From Solenopsis invicta (Eukaryota; Arthropoda; Insecta; Hymenoptera; Formicidae), in contig NC_052679.1 of NCBI RefSeq assembly GCF_016802725.1, positions 25,818,237-25,882,236 of the forward strand: a stretch of DNA of 64,000 nt, written 5' to 3'. Below, in pieces: positions 14,371 to 27,914 of this stretch. Position 1 is the stretch's first letter. Every line of letters begins with the position of its first letter. The position numbers were made by a program, and so were the translations under genes. The notes beneath the pieces are model-generated. The model did not search any database, was not told the origin of the DNA, and worked only from the letters and a program-made list of their open reading frames with translations.

Positions 14371-15503
14371 ATTAACAATATTAATTTTGATTGTGTGTTA
14401 ATGAAAAGATATGTAATTTATTTATTACACTCATTAGTTACATAATTAATAAAATAATCATTATTATTATGCGTAATTATTTTTTGTACATACTATTTTG
14501 TCAAATCAAAATATTAATTATTAAAATTGTACGTCACTGTCCACTATATGCATACGTTGCGTTTTATTGAAAGTTCTTAGATATTACATAGATCTATTTT
14601 GTGCTACCATTTTGTATCCGCATTACATTATATCTCGATTCCGAAGCGCATAATCGTATAGCTTATCGAGCCAAGTATTTCGCATGTATATACATACACA
14701 TACCGGAGGTTCACACCGATGAATTTCGTGAGAAAGCGCGCGAGGAGAGAATGTTGCCGAGACTCATTAAAGCCGTTTTAGAGCGGGTGACGATACCCGA
14801 AGCGAGAGAGAGAGCAGCTCGATAAGAGCGTACGTGTCAAGGCTGAATAAACATTAATTCAACTGTACAATGCGTCGGGCCCAACGCGCGTCACGCGCCG
14901 CGACGGACACACGTCAGGCGAAAAAGAATAAAGAACAAATCGCGCTTTATCGCGATCCGTTTTAAGCGGACAAACAGATTTAATTGTAGAAATCGGCAAA
15001 ATATTATCGCCCTTTTCTATACAAAAGCAGCACGATATATGATTTAGCCAAACTCACTCTACGAGTAGTGGGCCATCGATTGGCTGTGAATCGAGTGTAT
15101 GTGGATGTGGATGTGGATGTGAATGTGGATAGCACGTACAAAGAAGAGATACAAGTGTTAGACGCCTAGGATCGATAGTAATGTAAATGTTTTATGGCTA
15201 CAACTATATAAAGGTGCAGCATCTTCGCGTTGTATACCTATCGTTTTATCTTGAAATAAAGAGTGGAATATGAAATTTAAAATATGACAAGAGAGCAGTA
15301 TAGAATAAAAAAATATTCGTTGCGTATCGCAGCGAGAGAAAGCGTTTGTCAAGAGAGTTACAATTCACCTTTTTTAAATTTAGATGAGTTACATAACGTG
15401 TATGTGTTTGTTGTTACCGATTCATATTGAATATGCGCGTTATAGGCAGGGAAGGGTAGAGCAGGGGGTGCACTTGGAAAATTTATTCATTTAAAACACC
15501 TGG

Positions 15504-15603
<100 letters not shown>

Positions 15604-16644
15604 AGCGCACGGGGTTATACATAGCACATAACTACGGAATTAGATCTTATATTATTTATCGGTGATTCGGCGCTCGCGATAATGCAGTCGGAAACTTTCA
15701 CAGATAACGGACGCACGGTCATAATTTACGTAGATATAGAAGAATTAAGTCAACATACGATCGTATTTTCCTTCCTTGTATGTACATGCCACGCGGTTTT
15801 TGTCTCTTCTTTCTTTTTTTCTCAACTCGACTTTTTTGTTTCGGCCGATTGAAACGAGCAATGTAATCGTACGGACGTATACTCGGCACTCGCGTATAGA
15901 TGTACAGTCCGATCGGCAAGTAAGCGGTGCACGGGGCATGGGGCAACCGTAATTTGTTATTGATCGATAAGAGAGGGACATCGTAAATAAAAAGGGCAGC
16001 GTCCGACCGTGACGCGCCAAGACTGTCGTATAGTCATTGTAACACGAGTGTGATGAACCAGAATCTAGATAACTAAGCTAAGGGATGGGAATAGAGATGG
16101 GCTGGGAATAACGCTGGGAATGCTGGGAATGCAGGGATCCACTCGATTCATTTTATATTGCATTTTAATTAAATTTATTTCTATTTAATAGAGTTTTTAA
16201 ATAAAAAATAAAATAATTTAAGTGAGCTTTATATATACGATGCCTTTGAATTAATTATACATTTTAATAAAATAAAGTTAAATATTTGCTCGTGATAAAT
16301 CATAACGGAGAAATGTTGAAATATTCTTGAATTAAGTGTAGAATGCAATTTGATAAATGTAGATAAAAAGCGTATGGATTTTACTGCGCAATAAAATGAG
16401 TATTACACCTTTTGAAATAAGATCTTTTATGAAACGTATAAGCGCGCTAATGCAGGTACGCAGCAAACGAATCGGAAAAGGAAGGTAGAATGTTAAGTAA
16501 TACGGAACGAAATGTAGAAAGATTTAACGAGAAATGTAAAAGGAATTATATTACGATTATAACTATGGAATATCAATGCGCGCGGGGGGAGGAGGGAGGG
16601 GGGAGGAGAACAGAAATGGAAGGTGACATTCTCATCTTGGCGAA

Positions 16645-16727
16645 CGGCGGCGGTGGCGGCGGCGGTGGTGGTGGTGGTGGTGGTGGTGGTGGTGGTGGTG
16701 GTGGTGGTAGTGGTGGCGGCGGCGGCG
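16645..16727. repeat. (GGT/GGC)n trinucleotide repeat
   Basis: GGC units flank a long GGT core. Read as poly-Gly on plus or poly-Thr/Ala on minus, neither in a supportable gene. Confidence 0.95.
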
Positions 16728-17304
16728 ATCGATCGCGCCTCGGGAAAAAAATTATATGTTAATTGTTTCATTAAAAAAAAAAGGAAAGAGACAATCTGAT
16801 GTAACATTAATGGCGAAATATTATTCAATCCGGTGCCGCATTACAATTCAAACCGACATGAATATTATCGAGGCACCGATAGAGAATCGGATATACGAAG
16901 CAATAAATAATGGAAATAATAATTCTCTAATAACAGCGCGGCGGACTTTAAATAGCAATGACGCGTCCGTGTAATTGCGAGGACGATCATGGCAAGTTAA
17001 CGTGACTAATGACTCAAAGTGGAAAAGCATTCGGTACCTTTATCTCCGTAATGACAAAATTTCTACGACGACGGCCCGAATCTAGATTAAATCGCCTGTT
17101 AGCAAAATGACCGATGTTCATACGCGCTTTCACGATAATTCATCTAACGCTGCAATTGTATCGCAGTAAAATTCATAGCGCCGCCGTTATGTTTGCGGCC
17201 ATAATCACGATAACTGCATTCGCGAATGTTGGCCTTGCGCGCTACATCCGCGAAACTAAATGAACAGCGAATTACTTCAACGCGGCGCAAGGGGAATCGA
17301 TTAT

Positions 17305-17310
<6 letters not shown>

Positions 17311-17352
<42 letters not shown>
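17311..17352. repeat. (AG)n microsatellite
   Basis: About 21 AG units in a moderate-GC non-coding block. Confidence 0.95.
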
Positions 17353-17358
<6 letters not shown>

Positions 17359-18087
17359 CACGATACGCGTGATAACGCGCTTATTAGAGAAGGACATTTA
17401 TGTAAACCACTACATAAATATTTGTAGAGTCAAGAGCAAAGTACTCGTGTATTTATCAACGCATTTATCGGCGTACAGATATTTTACATTGTGATATCTA
17501 GTATTTGATTTTTACACTCGCTTCTTTCGATACGTATATATTTATTAAGTAAAAAAATTATTTGTAATTACCTGTAAATCTTTTTACTTTTCGCGTTAAA
17601 ATAATATTAATTTGGTCGGTATATTATTATATTTATAATATTAATCTTTCGGTGGCTCTCGGTTGTTGCTAGTTACACGAGTAAATTTTTCATTAACTAA
17701 TAGTACTAAGCTCGTTAGTTTATTAATTATTTACTTGTGAAAAAAAGTCGCGATATACAATAATATAAGTCGCGCCTACGTTGAATTGATTTCATAACTT
17801 TCTTGCTTAGAATCGCGGTCAGTCAGACTTTCTGGCGTGACTGTACCCCCTCCCGACTAATTTTACCGATTAGAATTTTAGCATGATGTACACTCCGCCA
17901 CAGAAATTCCGAGCGCTAGCGCGAGCTTCCTCGGTTGGTAGTTTTCCCTATGCAGTGCGGCACAATATCTAATCGCACGTATTCATTAACTCTATTACAT
18001 TGATTCGAACGTCACGGCGATCTCGACTCGCGGCGCGCGGCGTGCAGCGGCGCGGCGTGCAGCGGCGCGCGGAGAGGAGCGCGGAAT

Positions 18088-18530
18088 TTACACGGAAAAC
18101 AAGAATGTTCTTGCTTCGAAAATATCTCCATTTTCCAAATGTTAAATATATTGAAATGACATAAACCACGCGTAGCGTTAAATAAACATAACTTGTTTAT
18201 ATGAAGAAATTTTGTAGCTTTGTTAAGAACAATATACATTGTTATTATTCAATAATAATGTTCAGTTGAGAGGGAAAAATATTGGATAAACAATATCTTC
18301 AAATGAAAAATTGGAATTTTTTATTGATATTATTATCAGAAGCAAAACAACCATAATTGTGCATATTGTGCTCTTTACATGATTATTATAATGATAAAAT
18401 GAAAATGTAACGTTTTGAAATTTTAAAAAGATAAAATTTATAAGCAAGAATATATAATTTCTCGCTTGTATATGAAACAATGAATATGTTAGTTTTTTAT
18501 TTGACGCTAATGCTTTTTTTCTGTGCAACT
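18088..18530 (+). mobile_element. Family A element, copy 7
   Basis: The ends TTACACGGAAAA and (on the other strand) TTGCACAGAAAA pair at 10 of 12 positions, the clearest terminal inverted repeat of the family. The interior has TTGAAATGACATAAACC, TATTATTCAATAATAATG and TATATGAAACAATGAATATG. It directly abuts the GC-rich CGGCGCGCGG block at 18030-18080. Confidence 0.7.
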
Positions 18531-19544
18531 TTAATTTCAATTCACGACGATGACGATCGTAAGATCAAGATGCACCGCATAAAATCGATAAAAAAGTTAT
18601 GCATAATTGAAAGAATTTTTTGACGGTGATGGTTTCGAGTGAATCATCATCGTACGCTCGTCATTGGCCGCCTTATTCCGCACCAGCGCACGTTATCACG
18701 CGGCCGAATAAAAGATTCTTATCGCCCGCTCCTTATTTCGACGAGAATCTAGCGTGCGCTCGAACGAGAGTTTAGAAGGAGAAATCTGAGCTTTACACCG
18801 ATTAAACAGTTTAGAGAGGAATACGAGAGGGAGGATAACCTTGATGTCGCGCCGCGGTCGAGGCGACAATTTGATGAAGAGTACGATGAATACGGCTTAC
18901 CAAAATTTTAACATTTACACATTAGCTAAAATTTCGTCGAACGTGTCAGATTTACATTATAGTCGAATGTCGTTCAAACGACAGTATACACGAATTTTAC
19001 GAATAAATGATTCCTAATCTTCGATTAATTAACCGGTCGTCGAGGGACGCGACTCGTCACACTCTCTCTTTCTCGAACTCTCATAATGCAATCCAGGCCA
19101 CTTGAGCTCTCTACGAAGCTTCAAAAGTAAATTTCATTAAGGCAGCAACGGGTACTTCCGTTTAATGTCGTTAGCTAGGAGAAATGGAAAATAAAAGAGA
19201 TCGAAAAAGAGACGAGACGGGGGTCAAGTCAACGTCGAGGATTTAGATTAACGGCGTTAATATTTACAGACGTTGACGCGGTGCTACGATGAAAAGGCTG
19301 GAGAGATAAGCGAGAGAGGACAGAGTAGGGAGTGAGTAGGGAGAGCAAGGCAGATTCTATGGATGGATAATGGGTGGCACAAAAAGATCAATAAATGCAC
19401 GCACGTCCGCTCGAGCTATAAATTCGAATAAATACGGTGAAACTTTTTCCATCAACGTGATTAATTTTGTTTTTATTCTACTCGCTGCCAGAGTTATTCT
19501 ATATTTTAATCAAAAAGTAGCAGCTTCGTAATATACATGTATAA

Positions 19545-19548
<4 letters not shown>

Positions 19549-19621
<73 letters not shown>

Positions 19622-19719
19622 TACATATATATATAATTATAAAATTATGTATTGTACGTGTGTGTAATAAAAAAATATATAGTAATATTAATATGTAATA
19701 CCATACATATAATGTGTGT

Positions 19720-19769
<50 letters not shown>
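19549..19769. repeat. (TA)n followed by (GT)n
   Basis: TA tract 19549-19635, then after 75 bases a GT tract 19713-19769. Confidence 0.95.
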
Positions 19770-19773
<4 letters not shown>

Positions 19774-19860
19774 GTACATACATAGATACTACAGGTGTAT
19801 GTTGATAGTTCAAAGTAACGAGATGGCAAGATTCAATTTTGAAACGCAATGTCACGCATA

Positions 19861-19914
19861 AATTAAAATTAAAATTAAAATTAAAATTAAAATTAAAATT
19901 AAAATTAAAATTAA
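19861..19914. repeat. (TAAAAT)n hexanucleotide tandem repeat
   Basis: Nine nearly perfect AATTAAAATT-phased units of six bases. Confidence 0.95.
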
Positions 19915-20522
19915 TTGATCAACATCGCGTCTTGTAGAGCCGCGTCAATTTTGCGATAAACGATTGAAAATGTACGTTTTTAAACTCATAATAATAAACT
20001 GATGATAGAGATATCTGCACGCAACCTACACATTTCAGAAAAAATATTTTTCCACGACGAAAAAGAGCGCTCTCCGTCGTATGATCCCCTATTATGTACA
20101 GCGTATTTTTGTTCGCCAGCGCCCGCTTGCTCTGGCTATTGTCAGCATCTGGGGGGCACCTGTCCTCTAGTCGCTCTCTCTCTCTCTCTCTTTTTCTCTC
20201 TCGGTTGGTCAAATTTGATTCGCCCTGTACAACTCGGCCTGCACGCGCGCGTCGTTGTGTGCGCGCATACACACACACAACGCGCACACGGAACGCGATC
20301 CCAATGATTTCACACAGAGATACAGGCGTGTAAACATGTCGGATATGCGACTCCACGTAACAGGCGTATGTATGCACGCGCGATTACTGGATAAATTAAT
20401 ATAAAAAAGGATACTTGGAAAACAGCGAGACAAAAAGAAACTTGTCTACGTGCTCCGCCTTCGCGGCTAATAGGAAGGACAGTTTCCGTATGCAGGTGCA
20501 AACACGTTGCGCGGGCGGGACA

Positions 20523-20524
<2 letters not shown>

Positions 20525-20573
<49 letters not shown>
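20525..20573. repeat. (GT)n microsatellite
   Basis: About 24 TG units. Confidence 0.95.
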
Positions 20574-20574
<1 letters not shown>

Positions 20575-21519
20575 TCCTGATATATTATAATTACAAATTT
20601 AAGCGGGAATTAGCAATTTTCTAGCTGAGAACGGAATATTGTCGGCCGTCGCGCCGCGCACGTTGAATGTATAACATTTAATTATACATTATAATTTTGA
20701 TTTATGTAGAAATATAGAAGTGAAGAAATTTATCATTCTCTGGCAAAACCAATAATAATTCATGAATAAATGAATAAATGTAAACACGCTACATTTGCAT
20801 TGTTTAAATAACGATAATATTAGTAAAGGTAATGATATGATTTCGTAGTGACGTGGAATACGCGATGCGCTAGCAAAAAAAAACGGCTCAAAGAGAATTA
20901 AAAAATTACGCTTTTTTTCCGATTGGCGATTGGCGTAACGAAAATATTAAACGTCGCGTTCAGTGTCTCCGCTTACGTGCGATGAACCGTGATATTTGAG
21001 CGTTTAATATTGTGATATCGTTCCGGAGTTCTTGCTGCTTGATACAATTTCAAAAACAGAATCGACGTGGCGATTAAAGTAGCGTTAGGTAACCTTGCAC
21101 GTAAATAAATGCGCAAGAAAACGCTCGCGATAGCTTTACTACTATTCTCAGAGAGAGAATTGCCGCGTCATTGCGCGAATTTTGAAACATATATATATAT
21201 ATATATATAAAATATACATTTTATTATATATTTTCTATTGTAAGCGTGAACCGGTCACGCGCAGACCCCGTGTCGCCCGCCACCCGCAACCCGCTACCCG
21301 CCGCCGCCTCGTCGATCGTCCGGGAAAACGTCGATTTTTATCGCGACGTAATGCGTCGGTGTCGCATTTGCCGTATGTCAAAGTACACAATGTACTAAAT
21401 TTAATATTTTTATCGCTGAAATATTCTGTTTAATAATCATTGCCTTTCATAATCTTAAAATATATTAAATTTTTATTTCAATAATAATCATCTAAAGATT
21501 ACAATATATTATTTTCATA

Positions 21520-21740
21520 AAAAGTTAAAACTATTAAAAACTTGAAACTTTTCATTCGAAAATATTTTTTCTTTCCAATTAATGAAAGTTATTATTGAAT
21601 AATGAAAAAATATTTTTCTCAATGAAACTATACAAAATTTTTCTTCAACCAAATTATTCGTGTTAAAAGGTTTGATATTCTTGCCTGTATATACGAGACA
21701 ATGATCGCGAAATAAATTCTAATCATTTTTTTGTGTAGAT
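21520..21740. mobile_element. Family A element, rearranged copy 8 (internal inversion)
   Basis: The first part (ATTATTGAATAATGAAAAAATA through ATGAAACTATACAAAATTTT) matches the family's 5' half on the minus strand. The second part (GATATTCTTGCCTGTATATACG, then ACAATGATCGCG and TTTTTTGTGTAG) matches its 3' end on the plus strand, so an inversion or fusion of two fragments took place. Confidence 0.5.
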
Positions 21741-23085
21741 TTTGCACGTGTCTCGAGGATTTTTGAGGGGCGCAAAAAAAAGCAAAAAAGAGAAGGCAAA
21801 TAGCACGCGCGTGCTATTATTTCCTACGCGTCACTTTTCCGATCTGCTTACGAAACGATGCATCTCGCGTTAGTAAATACGTGACATTATAAATGCAGCT
21901 GCGTGACCTTCTTCGCGACATTTTATTTCGTGTGTCTCGCAATCCTTTCGTGAGCTAAATGTAAAAATAATCACCGAGAAGGTCGACGCATAAAAATCCT
22001 GTTACGCACTTTTATATCCGATTTTGGTCGAAAATGTTTACGGCACGGAGAGAATTAGGCGCGCGCGAGCGCGAACGACATAAATCACCACCTATTGTTT
22101 TCGATGCGTGAATTTTATTTCCGTGCGCTCGCGCGCGCGCGCGCGCGCGCGATTCGTTTGCTGCTCAGATCGCGTAAAACTCTGAGGCGAAAGCAAGGAC
22201 AACTCGAATCGCGGCGATCGTCTTCCACCTTGGAATTTGATTTCGTCGTAGAATTCGTTCGCGAGCGGCGAGAGACGGTTTCAGGCCGGCACCGCTCCAT
22301 TGTTCGCGCGAGTGAAACACACGAGTGTAACCCACATCAGCGATGAATATAGAAATCGTTAAAAGACAAACGTACGCGTTACCTTACGAGACGAGTCGTG
22401 TATCTTGATGTTGTGGCCTCTTGAAACAACGTTTCATTTTTTCAAATTTCATTTAACGCCATTTAATTTCATGTACGTTATGTATATCTATTTTGGCAAA
22501 ATTCCCGAAATTTCACTACCTACATTCTTGGAAATAGATAAATAAGCGATAACGGAATTAAATACAATAATTGCTACAATTTCTGCGATTCCTCGTTTAT
22601 CGATTTAATTCTCAAACGTATACTTAGAATTCGTCTGCTAGAACGTGAGCGATAGGGGGAGAGGCGAGAAGGGAGAGACCTATGGGGGAGGAGGGTGGAA
22701 AGAGTTGAAGCAGAGCAGTACCACACGCACGGGGGAGAGCACGCCGAAAAAAACTGCACCCACCAGAAAACCCTGTCACACACGCGCGCGTGCACACACA
22801 CACTATGTATTTATCCGTATAACATATATTGTCAATGACTCGTCGCGTGCGTATTGCAAGCGAATAGCCGGACCAACGATATTCCTCTCTCGTAGAGTAA
22901 ATAAACAAGCTCCGTGCGCTCCTGCGCATGGAAAGGAAAACGATGTCGCGAAAATAACACTTTTCTCGCGATCAATTTTCTTCGCGGACTGTACATGCCT
23001 TTTTCGACAAAGCACTACGAAAACATTTCTTTTTTCCCACCCCTCGTCTCCCGGCGTCGTCGCCCCCCCCCTCCCGCTTCCACCC

Positions 23086-23215
23086 CCGTCACCGCCGCCG
23101 CCATCGCCGCCGTCGTCGTCGTCGACGTAGTCGTAGTCGTAGTCGTAGTCGTAGTCGTAGTCGTAATCGTAGTCGTAGTCGTAGTCGTCGTCGTAGTCCT
23201 CGTAGCCGTAGTCGC
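23086..23215. repeat. (CCG/GTC)n and (GTCGTA)n array
   Basis: GCC and GTC triplets pass into about 14 copies of GTCGTA with single-base variants. It is open in several frames on both strands (poly-Val or Arg-Leu), a repeat artefact. Confidence 0.95.
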
Positions 23216-23653
23216 GATTTTATTCGCGAGATGATCTTAAAAATATTGGAATTGGATTTGTCCAATTCGGCACGGTACGCGAAACGCAGTGATATTATTC
23301 CGCCTGTGATAACAATGTAACCGTCTATCGATTCATTTCTTGGACATATGACGAATAATGCCTCTCTATTACTTTTTGCTTTTCTTTCTTTTCTTTTTAT
23401 ATCGCGCGTGGACATTTGTCACCGGGCGGGCGCGATATTATCGTTCGGTGAAAGCTGATTCGTGGTGAAGGAAATGAGAAGCCGAAAACAATGCAATTTC
23501 TCATTAAATAGTCGTTAGGACAATGCGAGTTGAGGTGGCTGCGTTAAATCGGGTTAAGGCACATCTATAAATACCTCACTAACCGAGAATGAGAGGGAAC
23601 GAGAGGGAGAATGGTATGGTATGGAGTAGAGCCGGTGCGCGCGAGAGACGGAG

Positions 23654-23660
<7 letters not shown>

Positions 23661-23704
<44 letters not shown>

Positions 23705-23943
23705 TGCACGAAATGAAGTAGACGGAGGAGGATCGCGAGACAAACGGAGAAAGATACAAGAGGGGAAAGACGAAACGAGTAAAAGAGAGAGAGAAAGAGA
23801 GAGGAGTACCGAGAGCGACAGAGAGAGGGAGCAAAAGGCAGAGTCGGCGGGAGACGCGCGCGCGAGATAAAGACGGAATTATAAACTTGACAGAGAAGAT
23901 CGAAAATGAAACGGAGATGAACGGATAGACGATGACGGGACTT

Positions 23944-23992
<49 letters not shown>
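23661..23992. repeat. Two (GA)n tracts within a purine-rich stretch
   Basis: GA tracts at 23661-23700 and 23946-23992. The plus strand is nearly all purine from about 23580 to 24000 and again at 24210-24380, so the region is strongly strand-asymmetric. Confidence 0.9.
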
Positions 23993-23997
<5 letters not shown>

Positions 23998-24594
23998 GGG
24001 GTGGAGGGGAGAAAACGAGAAGTAACCAGTCCATCTAATAGTATGGTACACACCGAAGATACATACAATGGTATTCGTTGCCAGATGTCTAACTACACGA
24101 TCATCTCCCCACTCTATCGGCTATCCCTTCCCTCCCCCACCCCACTCGTCACCACGCTGTCACTTCTGCATTACGGTCGAGCGAGTATTTGCCGAGGTAA
24201 ATCTGACGGTTATGTGGGAGGGGAAGGGACGAGAGGGTGAAGGAGAACGGAGAAGCACGGGGGAGGGGAGCGCGGTGATTATAAAGGGAAAAAAGAGAGA
24301 AAAAAAGAAAGAGAGAAAATGAGAGCTGAGAAAAAGTGAGAGAGAAAGAGAGAGGGGGAAGGGGGGGAGACAGAGCAGAGCGTTAAGCGCGAAATTTATT
24401 TGCGGCACGGCGTTAACAGCGGCGACACGAGACACGGAAAATTCGTGTGTCTTCTGTATACTCTGCTTTCATTCGGCTCTCTCACCTCTATCTTTTCCAT
24501 TTCTTCGCAGCACGAGTGTCACACACTATTCCCACAGTCATCTAGAATCCCTTGGTGCACACATACACTGACGACACATAGCGCGTGGACATAT

Positions 24595-24794
<200 letters not shown>

Positions 24795-24949
24795 CTACTC
24801 GCGAGAACGCGGTGTGCGTGTATCAGAGCGATATAGGTTTGACGCGCTCGGACCAGCGACTCACGGTGCGGCGCACGCCGCTGTCCCATCAAGACTACTT
24901 TGTATTTACTCTAATTATGTGACGTCACGGATACACTGCTCGCCCCACC

Positions 24950-25552
24950 ATGGAGCGGCGGAGGTGGCCGAGCGCTGCCGAGGGCGACCGAGCGCGCGGC
25001 CGAGAGCGCGGCGAGACGACGGTGCGCATGGCGCGGGACGACGGCGTCCGACAGCCGACTCCGCCGTGGCGACTAGTAGTCACCTGTCGTTTCGCCTCGC
25101 GCATCGTTGTGCGCGCGCGGCGCTCTCTTCTTTCCGTCGCGGGCGTCGCGTCGCCTCTGGTCGCCTCTGGTCGCCTCTGGTCGCCTCGTCTCGTCTCGTC
25201 TCGCCTCGCCTCGCCTCGCCTCGCCTCGCCTCGCCTCGCCTCGCCTCACTTCGCGTCGGTCCGCGCTCGTCCTCCGCGCAGTCCGCGCTCTCGCCCAGCT
25301 CTCGCAGTCACTCGCAGTTACTCGCAGTCCTCGCACAGCTCGCACGCGTCGCGTATAGCGTGGTGCTCGTCGCGATTTTCGTGTAGCGAGATACGCCTCA
25401 ACCATCGCATGCCGACGGTGATCGAAGCGAGTGATCCGAGACCGTGGACTTTCGTCGTACCTTTCTATCCAAAAATCGTCGTTGTGAATCCTGTCGCTCG
25501 AACGACTCGAAGCATTTTTCGAGAACATGGAGGCGGCGAGAATCCTCGGTGA
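24950..25552 (+). CDS. Arg/Ser-rich 200-codon open frame in the CpG island, doubtful
   Basis: The ATG has an ideal context (CCACCATGG) and the frame stays open for 200 codons, but the centre is the CTCGC pentanucleotide array read as a repeating Arg-Leu-Ala-Ser-Pro peptide, and the opposite strand is also open (25073-25606, 177 codons). GC-rich DNA lacks stop codons by chance, so this may be only a 5' leader. No domain is recognised. Confidence 0.15.
   Translation: MERRRWPSAAEGDRARGRERGETTVRMARDDGVRQPTPPWRLVVTCRFASRIVVRARRSLLSVAGVASPLVASGRLWSPRLVSSRLASPRLASPRLASPHFASVRARPPRSPRSRPALAVTRSYSQSSHSSHASRIAWCSSRFSCSEIRLNHRMPTVIEASDPRPWTFVVPFYPKIVVVNPVARTTRSIFREHGGGENPR
25134..25252. repeat. CTCGC / TCGCCTCTGG tandem repeats
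   Basis: Three copies of TCGCCTCTGG, then TCGTC and about ten TCGCC units. Confidence 0.9.
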
Positions 25553-27177
25553 CTTTTCGTGTGACGTCTCGAGCGCGCGAGTGAATCTCGTATCGTTTCT
25601 TCTCACAGTGCGTATACGCGTTTTTAGTTTGGTATTTTGGACTTTACGACCAATTCGTCGTTGAAAACGTTCCTTTTATCATTCTTCTCGAGTTGGCGTA
25701 TCGTTAAAAACCGATGTGGTGATGCAAACTGTGAAACGCGGTGAAGCTCTACGCGTTCGTATTGGACTATTGGCGAAAGTGAAGAACGAAGGTTTCTCCG
25801 TGAAATTCGCGTGTAAGGCCCGTTTGCATCGGTGTAGATGCACACTTTAATCTCGATTTAATACTTACTTCCTGTCTTTCTACTTTTCCGAATGAGAAAA
25901 AGAGATTAAAGCCTAATCTACATTAGTATACTCGGGGCCCGATCGAGTAAGTAAAGCGATCTAGAAGCGTGTCGTTAGAAGTGATGCGTGAAGGAGTAAC
26001 GCGCGTCAAGTTTGCAACATTATTACTGAAAAGTGCTTTCATCCGCGCCGTCTACGCTTTTCTCGTTTCCTGTTCCGAGTTCCGAATTGAGAGAAATGTC
26101 GGCGAGTCAAAGAAAACGTGTTACCGTCGCGTCGCGTCGCGTTGCGTCGCGTCGCGTCGGTTACGTTACGTGCCAACCAATGCGCAAGTTCTACAAAACT
26201 AACAGGAGACATGTAGACGTATCTATGGTGACAGTGCGCGAATGTTTCTTACCACGTTTAACGTACCCCCCCCCCCCTGTCCTGCCCGACGATCGCGATA
26301 GGATGGTTTGAAAGTCTCTCGATTTGAAAGTCAAATTTCCGCTTTCCCAAGTAACGTGTTGCATATGTAAATTTAAATTGTGATCAGTTTGCTCGCCGAT
26401 TTTCACCGACACCGGAGTGAGTCTCGATGCGACTTTTATTGCAAATGTGCGCGCGTGTAAAAGAAAAGCATCGAGAGAGATTCTATTTTTCATTAAGTCA
26501 ATTCAGAGAGGAAGGTAATGGAAGGTTGAATCGAATCAACATCGGGTTCATCGGAAGCGAATCCGGTTTCGTCCGGTGATTGATTTAGTCGAGTTGAAGA
26601 GATCGCGCGCAAAGATTCTCGAAGCAAAAGAAAAGCAATTGAAAAGCATTGAAAAATATGCGTACAGGGTCCATTGTGTTCGCAACTACTACGATGCGAC
26701 GCGATTGAGCGAAAGAATGTATAGTGTTCAGACGCATAATAAACGACACTGTCATTGGAAAAATCATATTTGTTTGTCCCATTTATTATCCAAAGCTCTT
26801 TTATCCAGCTTCCAATCGTCCATTTCTCACAAAACTATCGATGCTCGCGATTCATTTCCTCTCGCTCGGAGATAGATAAAAAAAAAGAAGAGGAAGATAT
26901 TACGTCATCGAATATTATTCTCCTCTTCGTGTGATCGATCGCTCTGTACAACAGGTAGATCCGAGACGTTTTACATCGGCAACACAATTACTCCGCTCCT
27001 CGCAACTTTCGCAGATCGTAGGACTGAGGTTTAATTGCGGTTGTTCTAGATAAAGGTCTTTTTCTTTGTTGCAATAAAAGGCGCAACGTGCACGAGAAGG
27101 AGACAGGAATGCACCGAGAGAAAAGTCTTTCATACTCGAGACAATAATTGAATGTTGCAATGATTCTGCTGATCTCA

Positions 27178-27465
27178 GCTCCATTTTTATAGTAACAACG
27201 GGCTACAAAAAATTATTGCGATTACCATTATTTAAATACAGTTAATATCGATAATAACTATAATTTTTTATCATTTTTCGTGCCAATTATATTAAATTAT
27301 CATAGCTGCAATTATTTTTTTTTCTAACAGTGCAATACATTGCACTGTTATTGCTAACGGTATAGCAGTGATACAACTAGAAAAAATGGAGCTCCTAACC
27401 ATAAGTATTTCAACACTCAATTATAGCCACGAGTACCAAGAAGTACGTTTCTCTTGGTGTGACAT
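27178..27465. mobile_element. Family B inverted-repeat element, copy 1
   Basis: One end is AGCTCCATTTTTATAGTAAC. The other has TAGCAGTGATACAACTAG, ATGGAGCTCCTAACCATAAG, CACTCAATTATAGCCACGAG and CTCTTGGTGTGAC, the reverse-oriented family end. A perfect 10-bp-arm palindrome (AACAGTGCAA / TTGCACTGTT) lies at about 27327-27351. Confidence 0.55.
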
Positions 27466-27869
27466 ATGTATTTACAGTACGTATCGTATGCCTCTTGAGG
27501 CGGATTTTAGGTTTAGGCCTAATTCGCGAGACACTGATTAACACAGCGCTAGAATTAGCGTGCTACGTACAGGCTCTGGTATAGAGTAGCGTGTAGAAAT
27601 AAGTTCGTTGTTTTTTTTTTTCTCTTTCGCGCTTGTAATAATTTCCCCTCCGGAATAACTTTCCGTCGCGACGATTTGACAGTAAGCAAAACAGGTGCAC
27701 TGAACAGGTGCTATTAAACACTGATAATGGTAAACCTTTCATTTAATCTTGAAAATCTGGAAAAAGTCGATAAAGAGCCTTAAAGAGTCTCTTTGAGGAC
27801 GATTGTTTCATTGACACGATCCCTATCAAATTAATTGTGTTAATATTGTGCGTAAGGTATTAAAAAAAA

Positions 27870-27870
<1 letters not shown>

Positions 27871-27911
<41 letters not shown>
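27871..27911. repeat. (TC)n microsatellite
   Basis: About 18 TC units. Confidence 0.9.

Positions 27912-27914
<3 letters not shown>

Larger units (their letters stand above)
24800..26170. promoter_or_regulatory. CpG-rich island, probable transcription start region
   Basis: An abrupt GC- and CpG-rich block follows the long TA repeat. It has a perfect TGACGTCA (CRE-type) site at 24920-24927, a CCACCATGG Kozak-like start at 24950, CTCGC/TCGCC tandem repeats at 25134-25252, GTCGC repeats at 26128-26158 and a consensus donor GA|GTAAGT at about 25947. Such blocks in hymenopteran genomes usually mark first exons. No downstream coding exon on either strand could be linked to it. Confidence 0.4.

Noticed and set aside
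23554..24068. Two frames of about 165 codons on the minus strand, Leu/Ser-rich
   Set aside because: They are (CT)n read as Ser-Leu; no splice context and mirrored by a plus-strand frame.
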